The notes beneath the pieces are model-generated. The model saw only the letters and a list, made by a program, of their open reading frames with translations. It ran no database searches and was not told the origin of the DNA. A stretch of 38,646 bases of DNA from a virus, in IMG/VR virus record IMGVR_UViG_3300030101_002875, positions 3,775 through 42,420 of that record; one strand, 5' to 3'. Both the position numbers and the translations under genes were made by a program. This document shows, one piece after another, positions 20,349-30,818 of this stretch (position 1 is the stretch's first letter; every line of letters starts with the position of its first letter).

Positions 20349-22924
20349 TGGCATTAATAAACACTTCTCTTCCTAATCTCGTTCAAGGAGTCAGTCAGCA
20401 ACCCGCTACATTAAGATTTGATGGGCAATGCGAGGAACAGCTAAACGCTCTCTCGTCTGTATCCGATGGTTTAAAGAAACGCCCGAACACTCAATATATT
20501 AAAAATTTAATAAGCAGTGAACTAGATGATGGAGCTTTTGTTCATTTTATAAACAGAGATAATAACGAGAAGTATGTTCTTATTATAGAAAACCATTTTA
20601 ATACATCTCCCGAGAAGACAACCATCAAAGTTTATAACATTTTAGATGGCAGTTCTTCCCATGTTCACAGTACAGAGATAACAGAATCAGCAGCAAACAA
20701 TTATCTTTTCATACCAAAAACAGGAGTGAACGCTGCTAAACCTAAAGATGTTCTTAAAGCTCTTACGGTTGGTGATACAACTTTTATTCTTAATACAAGC
20801 AAAGACATTTCTAGGTTGGGCGCAGCTAACCAGAAAAGCGCACCTTTAACAGCGGATAACCGAGCTATAGTATTTATTAAAAAGGGCGACTTTCAAACCG
20901 AATACTCAGTAGAAGTAACGGATTCTGGCGGTAACACATTTAATGCAGGTTTTATTTCAGACAAACCCGATGCTTCTAATATACCAAACGCTGCTGTAAG
21001 AGCAGGTGTGATAGCAAACGAATTAAGAGGGAAGTTAGCGGGGTCTACAAAATTAGGAGGCAACGTAAATAACGCATCTGATAAGTTTGAAGCTTCGGTT
21101 TTTTCTGCACCCCAAAGACCCTCTATATCAGCTACTAATGTAAAAAGAGGGGTAAGCGGGAGTGTCAGCATTGTAGGAGGGAATAACGCTCATCCCGATA
21201 ATTTCTTTTTAATTACTTCAGATGAATCTAGTGCTTTCAAAATAAAAGTATCCGATAGTAAATCAGGATCAGCTTTAGGTGTCATATATAAAGAAGTTGA
21301 CTCCCTATCAGATTTACCTGTACGCGCTCCTAATAACTTCCGAGTAAAAGTTCGGGGATCTGTAGAAGATAACGAGGATGATTATTACGTTAAGTTTGAA
21401 ACTAACGATGGGTCTTCTGTAGGGAATGGTGGATGGGTTGAGGACGTAGGGTTTGATGAGTTCATAAGTTTTGATAGTAATACACTTCCTTATAAACTAG
21501 TGAACTCGGGTGTTAATTCTTTTTCTTTTTCTGCTTCTTCTTGGACTGCAAAACAAGTAGGAGATGACGAGTCTAATCCTTTTCCCTCGTTCTTTAACGG
21601 GACAACGGCTACAGGTGATAGAAAGATTTCAAATATATTCTTTTACAAAAACAGACTCGGGTTACTCTCGGAAGGTAGTGTGATAATGTCAGAAGCGGGG
21701 GAATACTTTAATTTCTTTCGAACTACTGTAAGATCCCTTCTCGATTCCGATCCGATAGATATAAACGTAGCATCTAAGCGTGTAACAAAACTTTCAAGTG
21801 CTGTAGGCTTCCAAGAAAATCTTATACTGTTTGCCGAGCGTGGACAGTTTGTACTTAGAGGAGGAGAACTCTTAACACCTAAAACTGTTTCAATAACACC
21901 TATTACAAACTACGAAAGCGATACGAGCAACACACCTTTGGAACTCGGAAGCTATCTTTACTTTCCATTTACACGCGGAAACTTTTCGGGCATCCGAGAG
22001 TTTACTGTTAATGCAAATACAGACAACTACGATTCAGCGGAAATAACCTCTCATGTACCACAATACATACCGTCTAGCATCCTAGATATAGCAGGATCAA
22101 CCGCAGAGAATTTAATATGCCTCGTTAGTAACAAAACGGCAGACGATACAAAAGACATGTACGTCTATAAATATTATTGGGAAGGTAACCAAAAGGTATT
22201 ATCTAGTTGGAGTAAATTTACATTTCCTTTTAATATACGAGGAATAGAATTTGTAGATAGTGATCTTTACATCGTAGCAGCTAAGAATGACAAAACAGAG
22301 CTTCTTAGAATGCCTATGGAAGAAAAGCTTGTCGATGATAATACTTCTTTCAATACTTACCTTGATATACGAGAAGCTAAAACTGTATCAGGAGGTCAGA
22401 TAACTTTATCGTTTACCCCAGAAAGCAGTGACGTAGTTCAGGTATATACGAGGGAATCAGGTGGCACCAAAGCAGGAGCTATAATACCCTCGACCCTAAA
22501 TGGTAATGTTTTAACTGTAAGCACAGATTACGATACAAAACCTGTATGGGTAGGAATAAAGTACACAATGTCTTACACCTTCTCAGAACAGCTATTTAAG
22601 CAACGAGCAAACAGAAATACAAGCCCCTCGGGATACCAAAGACACTTCCTTAAAGGTGGTACAATATTCTTTGATGATTCCTCGTCCTTTAGAGTTGAGG
22701 TTACCCCCAAGGCACGTAGCACCTATGTAAATACTTTCACCAGTACAATCATTGGAGCTTCGACTATAGGAACTCTTCCTATCGAGTCTGGTTCATTTAG
22801 TTTTCCTATAATGTCAGCAGCGAAAGACACGACAATTAAAATTGTAAATGACTCAGCTTTACCCGCTAACTTTCAGTCAGCAGAATTTGAATCCTTTATC
22901 CATTCGAGAAGTCGTCGTGTTTGA
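20348..22924 (+). CDS. tail tubular protein B (nozzle), T7 gp12-like
   Basis: 858 residues (T7 gp12: 794). Conserved start LINTSLPNLVQGVSQQPATLR with LNALSSVSDGLKKRPNT; later SFPSFFNGT-like and KNRLGLLSEGSVIMSEAGEY segments, then GERGQFVLRGG-like and TYTFSEQLFKQR. These are hallmarks of the nozzle, which carries the tail fibres and the exit channel. It overlaps the next gene by eight bases if that uses its GTG start. High confidence. Confidence 0.96.
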   Translation: MALINTSLPNLVQGVSQQPATLRFDGQCEEQLNALSSVSDGLKKRPNTQYIKNLISSELDDGAFVHFINRDNNEKYVLIIENHFNTSPEKTTIKVYNILDGSSSHVHSTEITESAANNYLFIPKTGVNAAKPKDVLKALTVGDTTFILNTSKDISRLGAANQKSAPLTADNRAIVFIKKGDFQTEYSVEVTDSGGNTFNAGFISDKPDASNIPNAAVRAGVIANELRGKLAGSTKLGGNVNNASDKFEASVFSAPQRPSISATNVKRGVSGSVSIVGGNNAHPDNFFLITSDESSAFKIKVSDSKSGSALGVIYKEVDSLSDLPVRAPNNFRVKVRGSVEDNEDDYYVKFETNDGSSVGNGGWVEDVGFDEFISFDSNTLPYKLVNSGVNSFSFSASSWTAKQVGDDESNPFPSFFNGTTATGDRKISNIFFYKNRLGLLSEGSVIMSEAGEYFNFFRTTVRSLLDSDPIDINVASKRVTKLSSAVGFQENLILFAERGQFVLRGGELLTPKTVSITPITNYESDTSNTPLELGSYLYFPFTRGNFSGIREFTVNANTDNYDSAEITSHVPQYIPSSILDIAGSTAENLICLVSNKTADDTKDMYVYKYYWEGNQKVLSSWSKFTFPFNIRGIEFVDSDLYIVAAKNDKTELLRMPMEEKLVDDNTSFNTYLDIREAKTVSGGQITLSFTPESSDVVQVYTRESGGTKAGAIIPSTLNGNVLTVSTDYDTKPVWVGIKYTMSYTFSEQLFKQRANRNTSPSGYQRHFLKGGTIFFDDSSSFRVEVTPKARSTYVNTFTSTIIGASTIGTLPIESGSFSFPIMSAAKDTTIKIVNDSALPANFQSAEFESFIHSRSRRV

Positions 22925-23420
22925 TCGAACAATAGCACGTTACGATAAGATTGATGTTATAGACGGACATCCCGATCATGCCGAGTATCTCTCGGATAAA
23001 CTCAGGGACATAGATAACATCGAATGTATGGCTCTCGGGAAACGCCCGAAGGATGCTTTGATGTCAGCTTTCGAACACGACATGGCTACTATGACAGTAG
23101 TAGATAAAAAGAGAAAACCTCTTGCTATGTTCGGTATAGGCGAGGATGAAGCAATGCCTTATATCTGGATGCTCGGGACAAAAGAATTTCCAAAGATTGC
23201 ACGAAGAGATCTTATGAAACACTCAAAAACTTGGATACGAGAACTGCTAAGAATCACAGGAGGATCAGCAGGTAATGTAGTTCACTGTCACAACCGACCT
23301 GCCGTAAGGTGGCTCGAGTGGCTCGGAGCAATTTTTAATCAACAACTAACCATAAAAGGAGAACCCTTCTATCAATTTATTTTAATCAACCACGAAATAG
23401 TAGACGAATATTATGTGTAG
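22917..23420 (+). CDS. internal virion protein, T7 gp13-like, GNAT-like fold
   Basis: About 167 residues from GTG 22917 (VFDRTIARYDKIDV). Upstream in-frame start candidates would overlap the nozzle gene by 77 bases and add residues with no likeness to the family, so the GTG is preferred. The body has features of the N-acetyltransferase-like podovirus protein: helix with DALMSAFEHD, strands with LAMFGIGEDEAMPYIWMLGT, and the end GEPFYQFILIN. In T7 gp13 is needed for particle infectivity. It overlaps the next start by eight bases. Confidence 0.85.
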   Translation: MFDRTIARYDKIDVIDGHPDHAEYLSDKLRDIDNIECMALGKRPKDALMSAFEHDMATMTVVDKKRKPLAMFGIGEDEAMPYIWMLGTKEFPKIARRDLMKHSKTWIRELLRITGGSAGNVVHCHNRPAVRWLEWLGAIFNQQLTIKGEPFYQFILINHEIVDEYYV

Positions 23421-23946
23421 CCCATTAATTGCATCATCAATCATAGGCGCAGCAGGAACCCTATCTTCAATACAAGGACAGAGGTATCAAGCTGATGCCC
23501 AAGCTCAAGCTCAAGCAATAGCTTCAAGACAAGAACGCGAACGTTATCTTGCCGAGGTGTCTGCTATGAGAACTCAACAGCAGCAAGAGGCAATAGCAAG
23601 ATCTCAAAAGATCGAGGAGTCTTCTAGGAAAGCTATGGAAGCCCGAGCAACTGCGGTTACGTCAGCGGGAGAAGCAGGGGTTAGTGGTTTAAGTGTAGAT
23701 GCTTTACTCGGGGATCTCTCGAGACAACAAGCAGAATATGAATTTTCAGTACAACAACAAGCAAATCTAACAGACGTAAACAGGCAGATGGCCTTAAAGG
23801 AATCTGGTCTAGGGTTTAGTAGAAACATGCTTAGAATCAATCAACCAATAGCACAACCTGATTACCTCGGATCTATGGTTCAAGGTGTCCAATCAGGATT
23901 GAGTAATTACAACGTGCTATATAACTCAGGACTATTCGAAAAATAA
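23413..23946 (+). CDS. internal virion protein B, T7 gp14-like
   Basis: 177 residues. A hydrophobic start (PLIASSIIGAAGTLSSI) is followed by a long Gln/Ala/Glu-rich helix (QADAQAQAQAIASRQERE) and VTSAGEAGVSGLSVDALLGDL, the features of gp14, which forms the outer-membrane part of the ejected DNA channel. Position after gp13-like and before gp15-like genes supports this. It starts inside the preceding gene. Confidence 0.9.
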   Translation: MCSPLIASSIIGAAGTLSSIQGQRYQADAQAQAQAIASRQERERYLAEVSAMRTQQQQEAIARSQKIEESSRKAMEARATAVTSAGEAGVSGLSVDALLGDLSRQQAEYEFSVQQQANLTDVNRQMALKESGLGFSRNMLRINQPIAQPDYLGSMVQGVQSGLSNYNVLYNSGLFEK

Positions 23947-23950
23947 ACAG

Positions 23951-26326
23951 ATGGCAGAACGAAAACAAGTTAATCTAGATCTCGGTAAAGTACCCGCTAA
24001 TCCTTCGATACAAGCAGTAGGGGGAACCAATCAAGCTGTAGTTCCCTCGGTTCTTAAAGATAACTCAGCTTTAAGGTTATCGAGATCTCTCGCGCAGTTT
24101 AGTAACATCCTCGGGCAAGCGAGTAACATCAACATGCAACGAGGGCAAGCCGAAGCCGAGAAGCTATCATCACAAGAGATAAATGATATTATAGAAGGTA
24201 AAGTCCCTGCGCCCACTGGAGGACCAACAGGTAAACTAGGTTTTCAAAAAGCTTTCCACCAGATAGCAGCTAAGAGATGGTTTGATACAACAGGTGTACA
24301 AAAGTATGCCGACCTAGAAAATAAACTAGATGCTAAGATGGATGAGTTTATACAAAGCTCAATGCCTATCGAGCAAGTACAAGCTTACGTTCAAAATGAA
24401 GTTAACGCGCTCGATAAAGAAATAGGAGAATATTTTGAAGGTAATACTTTCGGCTCTCGCGTAAAGAACTTACTAGGTAGTGAACTATCCGCTCGGATAA
24501 CAGCAGGAGCTACCAAAGGATACGAGAAGAAACAGTTGGCTTACATGAACGCAGCAGCAGATGAAAAGCTTAGAAATATATTTGGAGACGTAGGGGCTGC
24601 CGAGTCAGATATGAGTCTTAAAGGTTTGATGGCTTATGCAGAAAAAGATTTATCAGAAAGAAATTACTCTAATTTACAGAAACAAAAAATCATAACAGAT
24701 AACTTTGCGGATCTTTTAAATTCTATAATAAAAACAAACCCCGAAAGAGCAGGAGATTTTATAGACCAAGCTAGAGGTTTTAAACAATTTAAAACTATGG
24801 ATGGGCGAATGATGCTCAATAAGTTTACAACAACCTTAGAGAGCATCTCGGATGTTGAAGATGAAAAAAGCGCGTCACAATCTGCTATGAATATAGGAGG
24901 ATTTGCTAGTGAGTATCTTAGAGCAGCAAACTCTTACAGAGTATCAGACGATCCTAATAAACTTCCTTTCGAACAAAACGAAACAGCTAATAACGCACTA
25001 GACTTAATACTAAGCGAACTAGAGTTAGATGATGATACAAAATTTGTTTATAAGAAAGCTATAATGATAAGCGGTGATCCTTTACAAGAAATTACAAAAC
25101 AACTCACAGCAATAGCAAGCGACAGAAGAACATCAAGTTTTGCTGTAGATGTTATAGGTCGTTCTATTCGTGGTATAAATAACGAGAGATTTACGCTACT
25201 ACAATCACCTGATGATAGATCAATAGGCATAACACAATCACAAAGAGCCGTTATAAAAGAAGAAGCTTTAGCGTGGTTTCTACAAAGAGACACAACAAAT
25301 CCTTTAGTAACGCCTCAATCCTTTTTAAATGAAAACGGGATACAAGGTAAGCCTCCAAATAGCTTAATAAAGGCTTATGCTGAAGCTATAAAGTTTGATT
25401 CTTTTATAGACAAAAAAGATATTAATTTAAAAATATCAGGAAAACTAAATCAAATTCTAGGAACAGCAGGTGACCTAAAAGATTATTATAGTACAGAACA
25501 AATCAAACAATTAACAAACTCCACAACAGATGCGATAATACGGAGTTTGAAAACTAGGGGATTTGAAATAGCACCCGAAGGGCAATCAGTAGGCGGAGAA
25601 AATATCAATGAACTAAAAAAAGCTTTTTCTGAAATAATAGAAGAAGAGGTTAAAGAGACAACCGATCTTTTTGATGCCAGAGTTCAAGCCCTAAGAATAA
25701 ACAGCAATCAATTCGGATTTGATTTTGGTTTTAGCCCAAATATTGAGGACATCATAACAGAAAATATTTTTAGTGAGGCGGATCTTTCTGAAGACGGACT
25801 GTTTTATGAAGATGGGGGGCTTTTTAATTTAACCGAAAACAAAGAGCTTGTGAACTACGAGAGTCTTTACAGATCCGAGGTGCAAAAAGTAGTCGAGGCT
25901 AAAAAGAATAATAAAGATTTTAGAACATATAAAACCAATCAAGGTAACAATCTAGGAAAAGAAATACAAAACGACTTTAGTGAAGCACGAAGTAAACGCG
26001 ATGTTAAAGCTTTAAAACTTTTACAAAAAGTCTACGGATACGATCAGTTTGATAAAAATAATATATTAAATGATTTCGCTATCACAGGATTATGGTGGGA
26101 CTCGGTAAAGTTATTCGGGTCTTTAGACGAAGCTAAAAATACTTATACAGAATTTGCAAAAGTTATAGAAGCTTATTCAAATCAAATAGAATTGAGCGAC
26201 GAACAAAACAGAACTTTAAATGTTTTACAAGGATTAGGTTTATTTGAAACTTCTATTGAAGGGGAATCCGCAATCGCTTTAGAGACCTTTTACGAAGTAC
26301 AAACAAGATTTTTACCTAATAAATAA
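23951..26326 (+). CDS. internal core protein, T7 gp15-like
   Basis: 791 residues (T7 gp15: 747). Mostly alpha-helical, charged, without membrane spans. The start (RKQVNLDLGKVPANPSIQAV) and position fit the gp15 family, which builds the inner core and the periplasmic part of the ejection channel. Clear catalytic motifs are not visible. Two-base spacing from a coupled row of core genes. The family call rests mostly on size, order and helical composition. Confidence 0.85.
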   Translation: MAERKQVNLDLGKVPANPSIQAVGGTNQAVVPSVLKDNSALRLSRSLAQFSNILGQASNINMQRGQAEAEKLSSQEINDIIEGKVPAPTGGPTGKLGFQKAFHQIAAKRWFDTTGVQKYADLENKLDAKMDEFIQSSMPIEQVQAYVQNEVNALDKEIGEYFEGNTFGSRVKNLLGSELSARITAGATKGYEKKQLAYMNAAADEKLRNIFGDVGAAESDMSLKGLMAYAEKDLSERNYSNLQKQKIITDNFADLLNSIIKTNPERAGDFIDQARGFKQFKTMDGRMMLNKFTTTLESISDVEDEKSASQSAMNIGGFASEYLRAANSYRVSDDPNKLPFEQNETANNALDLILSELELDDDTKFVYKKAIMISGDPLQEITKQLTAIASDRRTSSFAVDVIGRSIRGINNERFTLLQSPDDRSIGITQSQRAVIKEEALAWFLQRDTTNPLVTPQSFLNENGIQGKPPNSLIKAYAEAIKFDSFIDKKDINLKISGKLNQILGTAGDLKDYYSTEQIKQLTNSTTDAIIRSLKTRGFEIAPEGQSVGGENINELKKAFSEIIEEEVKETTDLFDARVQALRINSNQFGFDFGFSPNIEDIITENIFSEADLSEDGLFYEDGGLFNLTENKELVNYESLYRSEVQKVVEAKKNNKDFRTYKTNQGNNLGKEIQNDFSEARSKRDVKALKLLQKVYGYDQFDKNNILNDFAITGLWWDSVKLFGSLDEAKNTYTEFAKVIEAYSNQIELSDEQNRTLNVLQGLGLFETSIEGESAIALETFYEVQTRFLPNK

Positions 26327-26336
26327 TTAATTTAAT

Positions 26337-29300
26337 ATGCCATTATCAATAGAAGAGCTTGAAACTAAGATAGCTAAAAGACAAGACGATAAGATTAGAA
26401 ACTCTATAGCAGAAAATCAAACTAGATTTCCAACTGTTCCACCAGAAGTTATAGAGGAATCTATGAGATTACAACACGAGGCAGGAAGAAAATCAAGTGT
26501 TTTAGGACTGAGTTTAGGGGTAGGTACCGAGCTAGGGCTTGGTATGTATTCCTCTAAAAAAATATACGACGCATACAAAGCAGGTAAAATTGTTAATTGG
26601 GCAAGTAAAGTCAAAAACTTTTCTTTGTTATCACAAGTAGGACCACAAGCTGCTGAACCTGTTTCTACTGTCACTGCTGTAATATTAGCAGGGATAGGAC
26701 AAGGTATTGCTTGGGGAGGCAGCAACTACTTAGCACAACAAATAAGAAAAGGTTACGGACTACAAGATGGAATATCTTATGGAGAACTTTTAGCGACAGG
26801 AGTTTTTGGAGCTTTAACAGGACCATCTAGTAAGTTAGGTGATTTAGCAAACAAGACCTTCATGTCAGGAGGTAATAGGAAACTTTTAGAGCTTACTGGT
26901 AAAACAGCAGGAGATATGAAAGCTTACGGAAAAGGTGGTTATATATTTAAAAATGGTATCAAGTCTTTTGTAGGTGGAGCTTCTTTCGGTATGGCGGAAA
27001 CAGCGGTTAGACAAGAATTGCAAATTGCTATGAACGAAAGAGAGAGCAGAGATATCTACGAGTATCTTTTTGCAGGAGGAATAGGAGGAACCGCTAATAC
27101 TGTTTTAGGAGCCTTTGCAAAAGCAGGAGCTTGGGGTAGAACCGAGCAAATAAGAATAACAACAAAAGCAGAGAACAGGCTTGCTAAAGAAGTTGATACT
27201 TTAAAAGCCGAGATAAAACAAATAGAAAAATCAGGAGAAACAGGATTATTCGGCAGGAAGCTTTCTAAAAAGAAAAAACAATTAAAAGAAACCGAGGAAG
27301 CACGAGGCTTACTTAAAAATGCTGTAGAAGAATATAACGAGCAAAACGCTAAAATAATTGATCTCGAAACAGGTAAAACAAAAGAAACCTATAATGACGA
27401 TGTCCCGACAGAACTTAAAAAATCTATTCCAGAAAAGGTAGAAGAAAAAAACACGGGAGACATTATTGAGGAAATAGAGGAACTACGTAATCAAAACTTA
27501 AAAGTTAAATCAGCAGACCTCGGAGAAGAGTTAGCAGCACGAGAGAAAGAGGGTCTTCATTTAGATGATTACGAAAAAGAAATATTAGATTTTTATAAAC
27601 AAGATCCAAAAGTTCTAAATAAGATTCCAACAGTTGACGAGCCTAAATTAGTGCTAAGAGCCACGACAATAACAAACGAACTAGACGACGAGATAAGTAA
27701 CGAATTAGCAAAAATAATTCTGAAAGAAGAAAAAGGACAAAACGCTCTAGATAATTATCGTAAACTTAAATTTCTTTTTACAAATAAAGAATACACATAC
27801 GAAAAAATACTAGACAATATAAATACAAAAAGCGGAAGAGCTTTACAAGCCAGACAACAAAGAGGAGCGAACCTAGCGAAAAACTATAGCAAAAACAGAG
27901 TATCTATAAACAGTCAAATAAGAAGATCAGCCCACAAAGATTTAATAGAAACAATCGATAACAAGATAAAAGATTTCGATAGCGAGGCTATAAACGTAAA
28001 TGATCTAAAAGGTAAACTGGCAAAACTTAACAAAGATTTAGATGCAGTAAAAAGAGCAAACGCCTCTCTCGGTAAGACAGCTAAAAAGATAAATAGAAAA
28101 CCCGAGGTTACTAAGATTGCACAGAAAGACTCTGAAGCAGCTATAAAAAGATTAGAAAAACAATTAGACGACCTTAGAAAAGGCGATGTAGACCTCGGAC
28201 AGCCTGTAAGAAAAGTTCCAAAAGCTGTAGCTAAAGAAGAAGAAATTTTAAAAGATAAGATAAAATTCTATAGAACATCACAAAAGGAATTAGTCGAACT
28301 CGATAAACTAAGAAAAGATTTAGACGATTTGGTTGGGATGTCTCCTGATGAATTTAAAAAGTTAGACGCAAAAGCAAGATCTAAGAAAAAGTTACTTCAG
28401 AAAGAAAAAATAAAAACAAAGAATGACCAGATAAAAGAAAAGATTGCTTCTATAAAAAAAGGTCTTCGAGCAGCTACACGAGAGTCCACAAAAAAGAAAA
28501 GAGCAGACCTCGACTCTCAGTTCTACACTTCAATGGAGAAGTATTATTTTGAAACTAGAAATAAAGGTTTTGGTACAAGAATAAAAAGATTTTTAAACAC
28601 AGCTACATCTTGGAGACAGGCAGCTTTAATTGACCAGTTAAGTTCGGTTGTTGCAGGTATCCCGACAGGTGGATTTGCAGTAGCGAAAACATTACTAAAA
28701 CCTCACACTAATTTATTCTTAAATGTAATAAGAGGTCGAGGATCATTAGCTTTTAAACTTTATGTAGGTAATTTATCTTCAGTTGCTCAATTAATTCACG
28801 GGATGAAAGATGCTCTCAAAGCAGGGTTTCTTTCTGCAAAAAGATTGCAGTCAGTAACAGATCCTCTAAGAGATTCAAAACTAGGCGAATTTAGAGGAGT
28901 TAAAACAGGTGTATCTCGTTCTTTAAGACAAGCAAAAATAAACGCAGAGAGACGCGTAAGAGCCGAGAAAAACATAATGAATGTTATAGATAGAAATATC
29001 GTAACAGGAAACTTATGGAACCTTTTGTCTTTAGGTCTACGAGGAATAATAGGAGTAGACGAGGTATTTAGAAGGCAGATAATAAAAACAAGGATAGCAT
29101 CTAACGCTAGGCAAAAAGCTATTTTACAAAATGCAAAAGACCCTTCTAAGTCTGTTGCTCAGATTGAAAAAGAACTTCTCGATACTGTATGGAAAAAGAA
29201 TGCAGATGGCTTAGATGTCTTACAAGAAACAGAAGATTTTATTACAGAGATAAACTTTGGAAGAGACCAATTATTTTATGCAGGAACTAAAGATAATGTA

Positions 29301-30788
29301 GGAGATGTTCATTATTCTATAGTTAATAGGTTTCTAGACTGGGCAAAACCAAAGACCGAGTATGGTAACTTTACTTTAAAAATATTTATTCCTTTTATGG
29401 ATGTTGTAGTACGAGGTGTTTACCGAGGTGCTAGGCTTACTACCTTACCTGTAACCGCATTACCTCGTATGACTTTTATGAATCCTTATGTAATGAAAAT
29501 AAAAGAACTTAAAAATATTAAAAACACAGCGCAAAATTCTTTAGACGAATTTGACGAAAATATTTTTGGAGGAACAAAAGCAGAATACCAAGCTAAAATT
29601 GACGAGGAAATTATAGATATAAATAAGAGGATTGAAAGATTAGAAATAAGAAAAGCAGAATATAACGAGGAAATATTAGCTGACACAGTAATGGGAGGAA
29701 CTCTTCTTTATCTTGGACACGAACTTGCCAGAATGGAAGACTCCGATGGTATCCCGCTTATAACAGGAGGTATGTCTTTTCTAAGCCCAGAACAACGAAA
29801 GAAGTTTGAGGAACGAGGAATAAAACCCTACACAATATTTGGTTTACCTTACGAAGCTATGATACCTTTTAGCTTACCGATGGCTTTTGCTGCTGATATA
29901 TCTTACTGGCAAAAACTTAAGGAAGATAAACAACTATCTGAAGATCAAAACTTTTTTAATGTAGCAATATCAGCAATAAACAACTTAGCGAGGGAACTAC
30001 CTTTCAACCAAGGTATTAAACTGTTTGATGACCTGTTAGTAGATCCTAATAGCGAAAACTCAAAATTAAGGTTCGAAAACGCTATAGCTAACTTAGTAGC
30101 GTCCTATACACCTATTCCCGCACAAGCTAGAAAACTACAAAGGATAGCAACAGGAGAAGGAAAGATAGCAGACCTAAAAGGTGGCTCGTTCATGGATAGA
30201 TATTACTACATGGCTTTCGGAACCTTCCCAACTAATTACAAAGTTAATTTATTTGGAGAAGACTTGAAGTCACCACAAACTCCCGAGCAAGCTATATTAA
30301 GATTTACTCCCGATAGAAAAGAAGAAATAACATTGTTCGATGAAATAGTAGCTAATGATGTTTTAAATATTATGCCTACGGAAATAAAAAGGGATTTAAT
30401 AACAGGCGTTACAATGCGAGACTTTTTAAACGAAGAAGGAAAAAGCTTACATTATGAATTTGCGGAAAGGCTTCGGAGGACAAACCTTAAAAAAGTTATT
30501 GAAAGAAAGATAAAAACCTCTGCTTGGAAAAGAAAATTCAGAGATGGGGACACTACACAAACTACAGGAGGCCAACAAACTAACGAGGGTCTAGTGGAGC
30601 TTGAAGCTATTATAAGAGAGTATTGGGGTAAAGTTTCCCAAGATATTTTAAGAGAAAATAAGAATTTTAAAAACTCATTTATCAATGAAGACGAGCAAAC
30701 TTTGTTTGAAGTTTTAAAAGAAAAGAGAGCAAAAGTTTACGGCAAAAGAATAGAAAGGGATATAAACCCATTAAAAATATCATTTTAA
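26337..30788 (+). CDS. giant internal core protein, T7 gp16-like
   Basis: 1483 residues (T7 gp16: 1318), the largest gene. The N-terminal part has hydrophobic, Gly-rich segments (SVLGLSLGVGTELGLGMY; VSTVTAVILAGIGQGIAWGG) that could insert in the inner membrane. About 270-740 is a long Lys/Glu-rich coiled-coil region. About 770-1100 is a helical domain with further hydrophobic stretches, and the C-terminus is charged. The T7 N-terminal lytic transglycosylase domain is not recognisable, so wall cutting during DNA entry is probably done by something else. It is more A-rich than its neighbours, with fewer CTCG words. Confidence 0.88.
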   Translation: MPLSIEELETKIAKRQDDKIRNSIAENQTRFPTVPPEVIEESMRLQHEAGRKSSVLGLSLGVGTELGLGMYSSKKIYDAYKAGKIVNWASKVKNFSLLSQVGPQAAEPVSTVTAVILAGIGQGIAWGGSNYLAQQIRKGYGLQDGISYGELLATGVFGALTGPSSKLGDLANKTFMSGGNRKLLELTGKTAGDMKAYGKGGYIFKNGIKSFVGGASFGMAETAVRQELQIAMNERESRDIYEYLFAGGIGGTANTVLGAFAKAGAWGRTEQIRITTKAENRLAKEVDTLKAEIKQIEKSGETGLFGRKLSKKKKQLKETEEARGLLKNAVEEYNEQNAKIIDLETGKTKETYNDDVPTELKKSIPEKVEEKNTGDIIEEIEELRNQNLKVKSADLGEELAAREKEGLHLDDYEKEILDFYKQDPKVLNKIPTVDEPKLVLRATTITNELDDEISNELAKIILKEEKGQNALDNYRKLKFLFTNKEYTYEKILDNINTKSGRALQARQQRGANLAKNYSKNRVSINSQIRRSAHKDLIETIDNKIKDFDSEAINVNDLKGKLAKLNKDLDAVKRANASLGKTAKKINRKPEVTKIAQKDSEAAIKRLEKQLDDLRKGDVDLGQPVRKVPKAVAKEEEILKDKIKFYRTSQKELVELDKLRKDLDDLVGMSPDEFKKLDAKARSKKKLLQKEKIKTKNDQIKEKIASIKKGLRAATRESTKKKRADLDSQFYTSMEKYYFETRNKGFGTRIKRFLNTATSWRQAALIDQLSSVVAGIPTGGFAVAKTLLKPHTNLFLNVIRGRGSLAFKLYVGNLSSVAQLIHGMKDALKAGFLSAKRLQSVTDPLRDSKLGEFRGVKTGVSRSLRQAKINAERRVRAEKNIMNVIDRNIVTGNLWNLLSLGLRGIIGVDEVFRRQIIKTRIASNARQKAILQNAKDPSKSVAQIEKELLDTVWKKNADGLDVLQETEDFITEINFGRDQLFYAGTKDNVGDVHYSIVNRFLDWAKPKTEYGNFTLKIFIPFMDVVVRGVYRGARLTTLPVTALPRMTFMNPYVMKIKELKNIKNTAQNSLDEFDENIFGGTKAEYQAKIDEEIIDINKRIERLEIRKAEYNEEILADTVMGGTLLYLGHELARMEDSDGIPLITGGMSFLSPEQRKKFEERGIKPYTIFGLPYEAMIPFSLPMAFAADISYWQKLKEDKQLSEDQNFFNVAISAINNLARELPFNQGIKLFDDLLVDPNSENSKLRFENAIANLVASYTPIPAQARKLQRIATGEGKIADLKGGSFMDRYYYMAFGTFPTNYKVNLFGEDLKSPQTPEQAILRFTPDRKEEITLFDEIVANDVLNIMPTEIKRDLITGVTMRDFLNEEGKSLHYEFAERLRRTNLKKVIERKIKTSAWKRKFRDGDTTQTTGGQQTNEGLVELEAIIREYWGKVSQDILRENKNFKNSFINEDEQTLFEVLKEKRAKVYGKRIERDINPLKISF

Positions 30789-30818
30789 AATAATTAATAA
30801 ACAAGAACCAAAAAATTT

